Assembly (NCBI GenBank): GCA_936450465.1
Contig: OW388296.1
Span: 29,265,443-29,329,442 of the forward strand
From: Gibbula magus
Lineage: Eukaryota; Mollusca; Gastropoda; Trochida; Trochidae
Direction of reading: 5' to 3'
DNA: 64,000 bases
The translations under genes and the position numbers were made by a program. The notes under the pieces were generated by a model. It saw nothing but the letters and a program-made list of their open reading frames with translations, was not told where the DNA came from and ran no database searches. Positions 21,493 through 31,800 of the stretch are shown here, in pieces. Every line of letters starts with the position of its first letter. The first letter of the stretch is position 1.

Positions 21493-23385
21493 TTACACGT
21501 TGTTTTCCACTGTGGAGACCTGTGTTCCTGCAGAGCTTGAGTTCCCCTGTTTGCTTACCGACTCTGGACGACCTAAATGAAGGAGTCTGAAGCAGGTGGT
21601 TCTGAAGCTCGTGCTCAGGGTCATGTAGGCCAGGAAGTCCGTCGAGAAGCTAATGGTGACCAAAGCCGTTGCACAATCGGAGTAGACTGTGTATGCGGTA
21701 TAGTACGGCTTGTTAACGCCGATGAGATGGTTCAGCGCGGCCAACAGTATGGACCCGGTGCTGAGAGGAAGGGCCAGTATTAGCGTCACCAGGCTGGACG
21801 TGATGATGGTCACTGTGGTCCGTCGCTCCTGTCTGGCAGCTTTGTCAGTATCTGTGGTTGTCCGCATCTTCTTCGTCGAGTTTGAGTGGCGTCTCAGGGC
21901 CAGAACAACCAGCAAGTTGGTCACCAAAGCTGCCAGAAGAACGCTGTAGACAAATATAATCTTGCTAGCCAAGCTCGCAGCAGTTATTGCCTGTACGTTA
22001 TTCTGGTAGAGCTGAGTGCGTTTTATCTTATAGATGGGTGTGCTCCCTTTTGGAACTTCGACTTCACTGACCACAAATTTCAGAGGACTGAAGATATGAA
22101 AGACAGCCACGACCAAGAGCGAAACACAAATGATTGTCTTTGGAAAGCGAGAGAAGACGAACTCCTTGGCCTTGAGTGGGAACGTGACGACCAGGAACCT
22201 CTCGATGGAGACGAGCAGAACTAGAAGGTACAGAGAACGCTGACCCACTGGTTTCATGTAGAGGTTCAGTGACAGCACATTGTAAGCGTTGTAGAACTCC
22301 TTAGTGAACGCCTCCGTCCCATAAACCAAGGAATAGACATAGCCAATGAGGAGAGTCCCAGAGCAGAAGACGCCAACAGCCGCGATACCGATGAGATAGC
22401 AGTTGGTGGAGCTCTGAGACTGAGAGAGGAACACAGCGATGTTGAGGATGTTGGTGACGAGTCCCAGAACAGAGAGTACCATGCTAATGTATGCCAACAC
22501 ATGCTTTATTTTGTTCAATACTTCTAAGGACAACACTTCTTGGCTTCTAACCTCATCCATCGTCCCGTTTCCTCTGCAATTGGAAAGGTTTCCAAAGCGG
22601 CCTGATGTTTCATCGCAATTGTATCCTTCAGTTGAACCTGGTATCGTAACGTTGGACGACGTCGGCAAAGTTGTGTTCTCCTCGTCACTAGAAGATGACG
22701 TGGTTGTATTTTCTATGTCTAAAGACATTTTTGATGTACTGACGTCACTTGGAGACATCTTTGATGTACTGACGTCACTGGAAGGGATCTTTGATGCACT
22801 GAAGTTACTTGGAGACATCTTTGATGTACTGACGTCACTTGAAGGGATCGTTGATGCACCGACGTCACTTGAAGGGATCGTTGATGCACTGACGTCACTT
22901 GAAGGGATCGTTGATGCACTGGCGTCACTTGGAGACATCTTTGATGTACTGACGTCACTGGAAGGGATCTTTGATGCACTGAAGTTACTTGGAGACATCT
23001 TTGATGTACTGACGTCACTTGAAGGGATCGTTGATGCACCGACGTCACTTGAAGGGATCGTTGATGCACTGACGTCACTTGAAGGGATCGTTGATGCACT
23101 GGCGTTACTTGGAGACATCTTTGATGTACTGACGTCACTTAAAGGGATCGTTGATGCACTGACGTTACTTGGAGACATCTTTGATGTACTGACGTCACTT
23201 GAAGGGATCGTTGATGCACTGACGTCACTTGAAGGGATCGTTGATGCACTGACATCAGCATGAGGTAGCTTTGTATTCACCAGAGAAGATGAACTGACAG
23301 TTTCAGCTGAAGACGATGTAGTGTTCTCGGCTGTAGTGAGAGGCAAACAAATTAGTACAATCACTAAATGGTGATACGTGTACAT
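21493..23385 (-). CDS. GPCR-2: orphan class A receptor with long repeat stalk, intronless
   Basis: 630 residues. A signal peptide (1-19, ending LPLTTA) is followed by a Ser/Thr-rich ectodomain. Residues 44-221 consist of about 17 decapeptides of the types SDVSASTIPS and SDVSTSKMSP. Then come N-glycosylation sites (NTT, NVT, NLS, NGT) and seven membrane segments near 296-320, 328-350, 378-402, 415-434, 472-496, 523-547 and 565-590. TM3 ends SIERF (395-397 is ERF); TM7 has TDFLAYM in place of NPxxY. The stalk looks mucin-like and probably O-glycosylated. The ATG at 23385 is chosen for its signal peptide and a TATA box 48-55 bp upstream. GPCR-3 is a near-identical paralogue with a short stalk. 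Ligand unknown; a peptide or chemosensory role is an inference. Confidence 0.92.
   Translation of the reverse strand: MYTYHHLVIVLICLPLTTAENTTSSSAETVSSSSLVNTKLPHADVSASTIPSSDVSASTIPSSDVSTSKMSPSNVSASTIPLSDVSTSKMSPSNASASTIPSSDVSASTIPSSDVGASTIPSSDVSTSKMSPSNFSASKIPSSDVSTSKMSPSDASASTIPSSDVSASTIPSSDVGASTIPSSDVSTSKMSPSNFSASKIPSSDVSTSKMSPSDVSTSKMSLDIENTTTSSSSDEENTTLPTSSNVTIPGSTEGYNCDETSGRFGNLSNCRGNGTMDEVRSQEVLSLEVLNKIKHVLAYISMVLSVLGLVTNILNIAVFLSQSQSSTNCYLIGIAAVGVFCSGTLLIGYVYSLVYGTEAFTKEFYNAYNVLSLNLYMKPVGQRSLYLLVLLVSIERFLVVTFPLKAKEFVFSRFPKTIICVSLLVVAVFHIFSPLKFVVSEVEVPKGSTPIYKIKRTQLYQNNVQAITAASLASKIIFVYSVLLAALVTNLLVVLALRRHSNSTKKMRTTTDTDKAARQERRTTVTIITSSLVTLILALPLSTGSILLAALNHLIGVNKPYYTAYTVYSDCATALVTISFSTDFLAYMTLSTSFRTTCFRLLHLGRPESVSKQGNSSSAGTQVSTVENNV
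22733..23257 (-). repeat. 30-bp coding minisatellite in GPCR-2 (17 units)
   Basis: Seventeen 30-bp units code for the decapeptide stalk. Units 2-7 are repeated in order as units 8-13, a 180-bp higher-order duplication. Ten of the units contain the perfect octamer TGACGTCA. All reading frames are open because 30 is a multiple of three, which explains the long antisense frame at 22439-23263. Confidence 0.95.
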
Positions 23386-23432
23386 ATTTGCGTCTTCAAC
23401 AGAGCAATTGTGTATGTCGAATCTGCTACACC

Positions 23433-23440
23433 TTTATATA
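23433..23440 (-). promoter_or_regulatory. TATA box of GPCR-2
   Basis: On the minus strand TATATAAAGG lies 48-55 bp before the ATG. The same motif and spacing occur upstream of GPCR-3 (30250-30257). Confidence 0.6.
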
Positions 23441-23444
23441 CTAT

Positions 23445-25443
23445 TAGATATGTATATGACAATTGATTTTCCTTGTACAATACTGAAGAACGATGTTGAA
23501 TAATTATGACCAATTAACATCGGTTACATTACTTGCCAATCGGGCTGAACCGTATAATAGCTATTAAGTCATTATTTAGGAGGAAGAACGGTTGTTTTTG
23601 TGTGACCAAAAATCTTTAACAGTCTTAAAATAAATGATAACAACTGTTCACATATAATACATTACCAAAATGTCCTTGAAAGATAAAGGGACATGAATGA
23701 CAATTGATAGGGGCATTGCGTTGGTATCAATACATTAAGCATAGGCAACATGAACATTTGTTTGCTTCTTCCTTCTTACAGAGTGGTTGAAAATTGCTTC
23801 TTCTCTGTATTTGATAGCTAGAATTTTCTGAATTTATTTATTGATAATGCCAGTGTGAACGATTGGGATTAGATAAGTGCCGACGCTGTAATTTTATGTA
23901 AGTTTGTTATACTTTGTGAGAAAAAAGTACGTTTATGAGTATCACTTCACCACTTATAATATCAAGGGGATTGATGATTCGAGGTCCAAGCTTTAGGGTG
24001 GGATTTACTTTCAACACTTATAGTATAGGACATTGTTCATTCTAGACATTATGCTTTAAGCACATTGACTGATTAATAGTGATTATTATCCCAGTGTTAC
24101 CTAACCTGAGGTATGTACGGTACTTGAAGGACACCTAGAGAGATACGTAACCAACTCAATTTATTCATCGATGAACTGAAGCAAAATTTGAATTTATCAT
24201 AAAAAGCCTTGTCCCACAGGACATACTCTCTTACTCGCATCAGATTTCCGATCCTAACCTCTGTTATATTAGGCATTATAACTCGGTCTTGGAATGAGTA
24301 ACCTCTGTGAGAAGAGAGTGCAGGAGAAATGCTTGTGTGAGATCAAGCGATACCTCCAAGGAGATATCGTTTTGACAGTAGTATGTCCATTTTCCACAAT
24401 GCTCTGTCATCGCCAACTACATGACATAGCAATGCTTTTACACCATGCAGTGAATGATAAATAAAATATCACCTTCGTGTCAGATAACAAATATATCAAC
24501 AGTCTCGTTGATGATTGTCATATATTCAATCCTTGGATATTTCTTCTTTTATCAACTCGTGTTTATGTATATATTTGCTATCAGAAGACACTCGGGTTAG
24601 ATGTTCTATTTAGTATCCTGCACAACTCTCTAGGAATCAACCCTCGAACCACTCGGATCATCCAGCCAGGAGGCTGAGTTTTCATTGGACCAAGTGTCAC
24701 ATAATGGTTGCAGAATAGACCATTATATTGTAAACAAAAGAAAATAGACTTATCATTTAAATATCGACCCTGAATTAACTTTTAGATTAAAATGTCAATC
24801 AATTTGACTTCTTTAAGTCAATCAATTTGACTTCTTTAAGTCATTTGTAAAATTTTATTCTGAAGTTACAAGTTCACGTTATTTTGTTTTATAAATGACG
24901 TTGAAAAACACATAGCATGATCCAAACTGTTTATAAGCCAGTGAATTAACATATTATGAAATCTATTTCTTAATTGGAAAATAAGTGAGCAAACATGTAA
25001 TTATGTAATTTATCATTAAATGGTGTATAGGGGCGTTGGTCTGTCAGCAAACTACTCATTAGAGAAAGTATTGATATCTAAAGTACAATAATAATTATAG
25101 AAAATTGTAGTCAATTTGCTCGTTCGTATCACTCTCATCAGTATTGTCATTTGAGAGCTGCAATCAAAAACCAAAAAGTTTTGAATCAGGGTGTCTCTTA
25201 TCATAATTGGAATGTGCTCACAGGGCGTTGTCTATCGTCAAGATCAAATTAAAGAGGGAGGAACATAAAATAATTGGTCTCATACGCTAATATGAAAGGT
25301 ACTCTTAAGTCGTTAAAAGTTACAGAACATTCCTTAAATTATTATCATATGCGTTTTATATTTAAGGTCATAATGAAACGCATTTTATCCTCTTTATGGC
25401 ATCAGAACATGCATATTACTATAAATTGTTTCATGTCACAAGG
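23445..25443. other. Upstream and intergenic part of duplication copy A
   Basis: It is well conserved with copy B but I see no exon. It contains a two-copy repeat of GTCAATCAATTTGACTTC near 24793-24835. Confidence 0.5.
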
Positions 25444-25649
25444 GTAATTTGGTCAACATATATACATATATAGTTGTGAAAACGATTTACGGGAGACGTT
25501 TTTATTTGATATACATATGTAGGTAAATCGGATGATATTAGTTAAACTTCAAATTATGTACTTCAAGCTGAGATGATTTCAAATCAAGATTGGAACTTAT
25601 TTTATGAAAAGATGTTATCGCAGGCTAATTAACATGCAAGTTTATTGAA

Positions 25650-25890
25650 GTAACGTCACCGTCCGAATATACCTGGCATGGACCTGTACTTTGGAAGAAA
25701 TGACTTGAGTAACCTCTTTGGGGAGAGACTTTCTTGAGTCCTAAAGTCGTTTATTTACTCGACTAACTCTTCAATCAGATTAACAAATGTAAGGAATGAC
25801 GTCACCGTCCGAATATACCTGGCATGGACCTGTACTAAGGAATAAATGACTTGAGTAACCTCTGTGGGGAGAGACTTTCATGAGTCTTAA
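25650..25890. repeat. 144-bp direct repeat, second copy split by a MITE
   Basis: ACGTCACCGTCCGAATATAC followed by CTGGCATGGACCTGTACT appears at about 25654 and 25800. The first copy continues uninterrupted; the second is broken at 25890 by the TTAA MITE and resumes at about 26247 (AAATCGTTATTTACTCGATT). Confidence 0.8.
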
Positions 25891-26249
25891 AGGGGCAGTA
25901 GCACGTTTTTTCACTGAAATAAGTCGACAAAATATATTTGAAGAATAATGTTACCAATAGTAAAACACCCTTCTCTCTTCGGAAAATCAAGTTAAAAAAT
26001 GAGTGTACATGGTTCCGTAAGGCCATGGGAATCGTTTTTGTCATTCAAAATAAGAAAATGTGTTCACAATAAAATGGCTGCCATGCATTTTTGCTTTATT
26101 CACAACATCGTTATTGCCACGAAGGATAATGTGTTTGTGTAATACGATGTTTTACCGTCCAAAGTAAATATAAATGACATTAACTATCATTATAAATTGG
26201 AAATTTGATAAAATAAAATTTGAAAAAAAAGTGCTACTGCCCCTTTTAA
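25887..26249. mobile_element. TTAA-flanked MITE, copy 4
   Basis: The element is about 25891-26245, with TTAA at both ends and the family termini AGGGGCAGTAGCACG and GTGCTACTGCCCCT. Because it splits a known direct repeat, its insertion site is directly visible. Confidence 0.92.
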
Positions 26250-26625
26250 ATCGTTATTTACTCGATTCCTCAATCAGACTAACAGATGTAAGGAATGATG
26301 ACGAGTAAGATGACCAATATACTCCAGCTGCCTATAATATCTGTCATCACAGATGTTTGTGCTATTATATTTGACTAGCTGCTGTGTTAAGTTTGTGCCT
26401 GCCCAAAAATAATTTCAACATCAAACATGAAGATTCAATAGTTATAAAGTTAATTTTGAATGCTTGCCTCGAATGAGCAACGTCATTCTCTCAACAGACG
26501 ATCGAAATATCTAGACGTATCATGGCCGAGAGGATCCATTTCGTGATGAAATATTCAACACCAAATCGGGAAAAAGTCAAAACGAAGACGCGAAACCATT
26601 GAGAAGCGAAATTGAAACATTTCCC
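26250..26625. other. Spacer between the two duplication copies
   Basis: No gene or clear repeat beyond the tail of the 144-bp repeat. Confidence 0.4.
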
Positions 26626-26799
26626 AAACTTGATTGAAGGGAAATCCCCCGATCAAGGAACAAGGTCATGCGATATCGTGATGGAAGGTCGTACCGAAAT
26701 CGCACTGTCGCGGACGATGTTGTACGTTTGTCGATTTCGTGTGACCATTTCGCGATATCGTTGTGACGGTTTACGCGACTCTGTGTTACACAAAACACT

Positions 26800-27262
26800 C
26801 CTTACAGCAACCAAGGCGTGTGATTCACCTCGTGCTTTTCACAACAACTTTCAGCAACTAAGGCGTGTGATTTATCTCGTGATTTATACACCAACTTTCA
26901 GCAACCAAGGCGTGTGATTTATCTCGTGATTTATACACCAACTTTCAGCACCTAAGGCGTGTGATTTATCTCGTGATTTATACACCAACTTTCAGCAACC
27001 AAGGCGTGTGATTTACCTCGCGATTTTCACACCAACTTTCAGCAACCAAGGCGTGTGATTTACCTCGTGATTTTACACCAACTTTCAGCAACCAAGGCGT
27101 GTGATTTATCTCGTGATTTTACACCAACTTTCAGCAACCAAGGAGTGTGATTTATATCGTGATTTTACACCAACTTTCAGCAACCAAGGCGTGTGATTTA
27201 TCTCGTGATTTTACACCAACTTTCAGCAACCAAGGCGTGTGATTTACCTCGCGATTTTCACA
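26800..27262. repeat. 46-bp tandem array, copy B (about 10 units)
   Basis: Same unit as at 19745. Several units have TTATACACC or TTTTACACC in place of TTTTCACACC, marking blocks amplified after duplication. Confidence 0.9.
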
Positions 27263-27372
27263 CCAAGTTTGAAGGTAATCATCTCTGTAGTGTGCATCGA
27301 TATTCGTATTACATTCCCAACGTAAAGGCTCCCATTCCACCGAACCGCTAGCGATATGCGACAGAGCGGCGC

Positions 27373-27582
27373 ATGATACCTCTAGTCTGCAAAGCTATCG
27401 TGGATACCTACAGAGACGAGGTATTCAAGACACCTACCACAGATGATTGGAAGCAAATAGCCAAACAGTTCGAAGAACGATGGCAAGTACCTCATGTCAA
27501 ACATACACGTGCTCTCGAAAATACATCAAAATATCTGCACTTGGAAGAGAAGCCAAGTCAAGGACAGATCAGCCTAGAATAG
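27373..27582 (+). pseudogene. PIF/Harbinger-type transposase fragment, copy B
   Basis: It reads TPTTDDWKQIAKQFEERWQV and PH, with the same truncated end as copy A. The fragment predates the segmental duplication and shows no sign of function. Confidence 0.7.
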
Positions 27583-27830
27583 GTCTGCAATATAGTATAT
27601 AGATACATAGCATAAACACGGAAAATGTGATGATGCCAATGCATGTATAAAGGTGACACAATTATATATTCTTTTGGTACATTTATTTCATCTAAATATT
27701 GATACAGCAATCAGGCTGCTTCACAAAAGATACAAATACCTTACTCTACTCAGCAAGTTCAGCAGACATTGCTACTGCGCTAAGAAGAGTTCCATGCTGC
27801 AGTCTCACAATGGCAGAAACATGGAGCCTA

Positions 27831-28207
27831 TACCGTATTTTCAGACCCCCTTTCAGATCCGGCGCCTATTCGAGACCCGGCTTCTATTCGATACCGGCGT
27901 CTATTAATTCTTTGGCAATATAAATCATCCAAGTAACAAACTTCAACAAATATAAATATTTCTTGAATAAAAAATTTGGTGAATATTTTTTCATTTTTGA
28001 ACCGGAACAGTAGAAGCATATACGTGAAGATAAATAATATACATTATATTTTTAAAATATTGCTGATCTTATCACTCGGTGTCTATTTTAGACCCTGCGA
28101 CTATTTTAGACCCTGCGACTATTCGAGACCCGGCGTCTATTTTTTTTATAAACGGTCATACCGCCAGTGTTTATTCGAAACCCGGCGTTTATGGGAGGAA
28201 ATACGGT
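27831..28207. mobile_element. MITE with ACCGTATTT ends, copy B (left end deleted)
   Basis: It matches 20602-21006, but the left end reads ACCGTATTTTCAGACCCC, having lost the CCTCCAATAGACGCC segment. The right end TGGGAGGAAATACGGT remains. Confidence 0.8.
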
Positions 28208-28687
28208 TTTACTTCATGTTACACAACCATTCACAATGTAAAATTGTATTGTCGATACCCTCGGTTGACTGTGCCTGGAAGCTGTCAAATACTTGTTTCC
28301 ACTGTTGACATATTATGTGACCAGTGCAGTATCATATTATTTAAGTTGTAGTTTCACTCTCAAGATTGTCCGATGTCCTCCTCTTTGTATAACAGCGGTA
28401 CAAAACGTACAAATACACAGAGAAGAGAACATAAGACCTGAATTGGTTACCATGGAAACAAGAATCATAACCAATGGAAATTAAGGATTTTAAATTAAGG
28501 TAAGCAAATACTTCAATTATATTTATAATACATCTTTTGCTGGAATTCATACTTCATATTCTCATGGCCACTTCAGAGAACTGAATTTATGTGTCTTCAA
28601 AATCTAATTGAACAAAAACAGTGTGAGTTACAGAGAGACACCTTTGTGTCCATGTTATCATTCCCTGTCCATTGAAAAGTATGAGAA

Positions 28688-30202
28688 TTACACGTTGTTT
28701 TCCACTGTGGAGACCTGTGTTACTGCAGAGCTTGAGTTCCCCTGTTTGCTTACCGACTCCGCACGTCCTAGATGAAGGAGTCTGAAGCAGGTGGTTCTGA
28801 AGCTCGTGCTCAGAGTCATGTATTCCAGGAAGTCCGTCGAGAAGCTGATGGTGACCAAAGCCGTTGCACAATCGGAGTACACTGTGTATGCGGTATAGTA
28901 CGGCTTGTTAACGCCGATGAGATGATTCAGAGCTGTCAACAGTATGGCCCCGGTGTTGAGAGGAAGGGCCAGTATTAGTGTCACCAGACTGGATGTGATG
29001 ATGGTCACTGTGATCCGTCGCTCCTGTTTGGCAGCTTTGTCAGTGTCTGTGGTGGTCCGCATCTTCTTTGTCGAGTTTGAGTGGCGTCTCAGAGCAAGAA
29101 CAACCAGCAAGTTGATCACCAAAGCTGCCAGAAGAACGCTGTAGACAAATATAATCTTGCTAGACAAGCTCGCAGCAGTTATTGCCGGTACGTTATTCTG
29201 ATAGAGCTGAGTGCGTTTTATCTTATAGATGGGTGTGCTCCCTTTTGGAACTTCGACTTCACTGACCACAAATTTCAGAGAACTGAAGATATGAAAGACA
29301 GCCACGACCAAGAGCGAAACACAAATGATTGTCTTTGGAAAGCGAGAGAAGACGAACTCCTTGGCCTTGAGTGGGAACGTGACTACCAGGAACCTCTCGA
29401 TGGAGACGAGCAGAACTAGAAGGTAGAGAGAACGCTGACCCACTGGTTTCATGTAGAGGTTCAGTGACAGCACATTGTAAGCGTTGTAGAACTCCTTAGT
29501 GAACGCCTCCGTCCCATAAACCAAGGAATAGACATAGCCAATAAGGAGAGTCCCAGAGCAGAAGACGCCAACAGCCGCGATACCGATGAGATAGCAGTTG
29601 GTGGAGCTCTGAGACTGAGAGAGGAACACAGCGATGTTGAGGATGTTGGTGACGAGTCCAAGGACACAGAGTACCATGCTGATGTATGCCAACACATGCT
29701 TTATTTTGTTCAATACTTCTAAGGATAAGAACACGTCTTGGCTTCTAACCTCATCCCTCGTCCCGTTTCCTCTGCAATTGGAAAGGTTTCCAAAGCGGCC
29801 TGATGTTTCATCGCAATTGTATCCTTCAGTTGAACCGGGTATGGTAACGTTGGACGACGTCGGCAAAGTTGTGTTCTCTTCATCACTAGAAGATGACGTG
29901 GTTGTATTTTCTACGTCTAAAGACATATTTGATCCACCGACGTCACTTGAAGGGATCTTTGATCCACCGACGTCACTTGAAGGGATCTTTGATCCACCGA
30001 CGTCACTTGAAGGGATCGTTGATGCAGCGACGTCACTTGAAGGGATCGTTGATGCACTGACATCAGCATGAGATAGCTTTGTGTTCTCCAGAGGTGAACT
30101 GACAGTTTCAACTGAAGACGATGTAGTGTTCTCGGCTGCCACAAAGGGTAGAGTGAGAGGCAAAACAATTAGTACAATCACTAAATGGTGATACCTGTAC
30201 AT
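28688..30202 (-). CDS. GPCR-3: orphan class A receptor with short repeat stalk, intronless
   Basis: 504 residues. The signal peptide (1-23) is followed by only about five decapeptides (47-94; SDVSASTIPS, SDVGGSKIPS types). The remaining ectodomain and seven membrane segments align with GPCR-2 without gaps except one extra residue. I count about 13 substitutions from TM1 onward. Several lie in TM6-TM7: LSTGSILLAAL becomes LNTGAILLTAL, and DFLAYM becomes DFLEYM, placing an acidic residue in TM7. ERF replaces DRY, and TDF...Y replaces NPxxY, as in its paralogues. The gene has the same TATA spacing as GPCR-2, so both were duplicated with their promoters. Confidence 0.92.
   Translation of the reverse strand: MYRYHHLVIVLIVLPLTLPFVAAENTTSSSVETVSSPLENTKLSHADVSASTIPSSDVAASTIPSSDVGGSKIPSSDVGGSKIPSSDVGGSNMSLDVENTTTSSSSDEENTTLPTSSNVTIPGSTEGYNCDETSGRFGNLSNCRGNGTRDEVRSQDVFLSLEVLNKIKHVLAYISMVLCVLGLVTNILNIAVFLSQSQSSTNCYLIGIAAVGVFCSGTLLIGYVYSLVYGTEAFTKEFYNAYNVLSLNLYMKPVGQRSLYLLVLLVSIERFLVVTFPLKAKEFVFSRFPKTIICVSLLVVAVFHIFSSLKFVVSEVEVPKGSTPIYKIKRTQLYQNNVPAITAASLSSKIIFVYSVLLAALVINLLVVLALRRHSNSTKKMRTTTDTDKAAKQERRITVTIITSSLVTLILALPLNTGAILLTALNHLIGVNKPYYTAYTVYSDCATALVTISFSTDFLEYMTLSTSFRTTCFRLLHLGRAESVSKQGNSSSAVTQVSTVENNV
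29935..30064 (-). repeat. 30-bp coding minisatellite in GPCR-3 (about 5 units)
   Basis: Orthologous to 22733-23257 but much shorter. The units read GACGTCACTTGAAGGGATC with CGACGTCA in most, so the TGACGTCA octamer is largely lost here. Confidence 0.92.
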
Positions 30203-30249
30203 ATTTGCGTCTTCAACAGAGCAATTGTGTATGTCGAATCTGCTACACC

Positions 30250-30257
30250 TTTATATA
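30250..30257 (-). promoter_or_regulatory. TATA box of GPCR-3
   Basis: On the minus strand TATATAAAGG lies 48-55 bp before the ATG, as in GPCR-2. Confidence 0.6.
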
Positions 30258-30259
30258 CT

Positions 30260-31319
30260 ATTAGATATTTCTATGACAATTGATTTTCCTTGTATAATAT
30301 TGAAGAACGATGTTGAATAATTATGACCAATTAACACCTGTTGTATTACTTGCCAATCGGGCTGAACCGTATATAGCTATTAAATCAATATATAGGAGGA
30401 AGAACGGTTGTTTTTATGTGACCAAAAATCGTTAACAGTGTTCAAATAAATGATTACAACCGTTCATATATAATACATTACCAAAATGTCCTTGAAAGAT
30501 AAAGGGACATGAATGACAATTGATAGGGGCATTGCGTTGGTATCAATACATTAAGCATAGGCAACATGAACATTTGTTTGCTTCTTCCTTCTTACAGAGT
30601 GGTTGAAAATTGCTTCTTCTCTGTATTTGATAGCTAGAATTTTCTGAATTTATTTATTGATAATGCCAGTGTGAACGAGTGGGATTAGATAGGTGCCGAC
30701 ACTGTAATTTTATGTAAGTTTTGCATACTTGGTAAGAAAAAAGTCCGTTTATGAGTATCACTTCACCACTTATAATGATTGATGATTCGAGGTCCGAGCT
30801 TTAGGGTGAGATTTACTTTCAACAATAATAGTATAGGACATTTTTCATTCTGGACATTATGTTTCAAGCACATTGACTGATTAAAAGTGATTATTATCCC
30901 AGTGTTACCCAACCTGAGTTATGTACGGTACTTGAGGACACCTAGAGAGATACGTAACCAACACCAGGTGCTCAATTATTCATCGATGAACAGAAGCAAA
31001 ATTTGAATTTATCATAAAAAAAAACTGTGTCCCACAGGAGATACACTCTCTTCCCACAGAGGTTACTCGCATCAGATTTCCGATCCTAACCTCTGTTACA
31101 TTAGGCATTATAACTCGGTTCTGGAAGGAGTAGCCTCTGTGAGAAGAGAGTGCAGGAGAAATGCTTGTGTGAGATCAAGCGATACCTCCAAAGAGATATC
31201 GTTTTGACAGTAGTATTGTCCATTTTCCACAATGCTCTGTCATCGCCAACTACATGACATCACAATGCTTTTACATCATGCAGTGGATGATAATAAAATA
31301 TCACCTTCGTGTCAGATAA
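30260..31319. other. Upstream region of GPCR-3 within copy B
   Basis: Conserved with copy A, without exons. Confidence 0.4.
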
Positions 31320-31356
31320 ATATATCAACATTCTCGTTTATGAAAGAGAGAATCTC

Positions 31357-31553
31357 ACCCAAGTGTCTTCTGATATCAAATATATCAACACGAGTTGATT
31401 AAAGTTTTAAAAAATTACGAGTGTTGACATATTTGATATCATCCTCGATAATCCAGCGCTTTTTGTTCCGATAAATCTACACACAAGTAGATTTATCGGA
31501 ACAAAAAGCGCTGGATTATCGAGGATGATTTGATATCAGAAGACACAAGGGTG
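31357..31553. mobile_element. Outer palindrome in copy B (36-bp arms), host of the inner hairpin
   Basis: CACCCAAGTGTCTTCTGATA continuing to ATCAACAC is inverted as GTGTTGACATATTTGATATC continuing to AGAAGACACAAGGGTG. Removing the inner hairpin (31440-31527) and one 9-bp duplication restores a continuous palindrome. It is absent from copy A in this form. Confidence 0.75.
31431..31536. mobile_element. Perfect hairpin element, copy 2 (88 bp, 41-bp arms) with 9-bp target duplication
   Basis: The element is 31440-31527: arms 31440-31480 and 31487-31527, loop ACACAA. The termini CATCCTCGATAATCC are those of copy 1 at 9289. The target duplication ATTTGATAT lies at 31431-31439 and 31528-31536. Where copy 1 has GCGCTATTGTTCC, this copy has GCGCTTTTTGTTCC, and the change is present in both arms. 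Confidence 0.92.
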
Positions 31554-31639
31554 ATAATTTATTTATCATTCAAAATCATTCTTCAACATTTATTAACAAA
31601 ATAATGAACATATCTGCAACACAACACTACCATTTGACT

Positions 31640-31800
31640 ACTTCAGCAGTGAGGTCAAAGCATTGTGACATCATCAGCATTGTGGCATCATACCATTGTT
31701 ACGTCATCAACTTTGTGACGTCATAACATTGTCAGCAGTGTTCTCAGTGATGTCAAAGCTTTGTGATGTCATTAACTGATGATGTAATAGGATTGTGACG
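31640..31800. repeat. Degenerate short repeat with TGACGTCAT motifs
   Basis: Imperfect units of roughly 15-20 bp of the form (A/T)TTGTGACGTCAT(A/C)A. It lies in the insert that is specific to copy B. Confidence 0.55.

Larger units (their letters stand above)
19592..25443. repeat. Segmental duplication, copy A (contains GPCR-2)
   Basis: From CCAAACTTGATTGAAGGG to ATTGTTTCATGTCACAA the sequence is collinear and nearly identical to 26626-32799 in the same orientation. It includes the 46-bp array, a transposase fragment, a MITE, the receptor gene, its promoter and about 2 kb of upstream DNA. The differences are array lengths, small indels and a roughly 600-bp insert present only in copy B. Confidence 0.92.

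Noticed and set aside
22439..23263. 274-codon plus-strand frame antisense to GPCR-2 (repeating LEGIVDALTS)
   Set aside because: The 30-bp repeat keeps every frame open and the rest mirrors conserved membrane-domain codons; copy B has only a short version. It is a shadow of the receptor gene.
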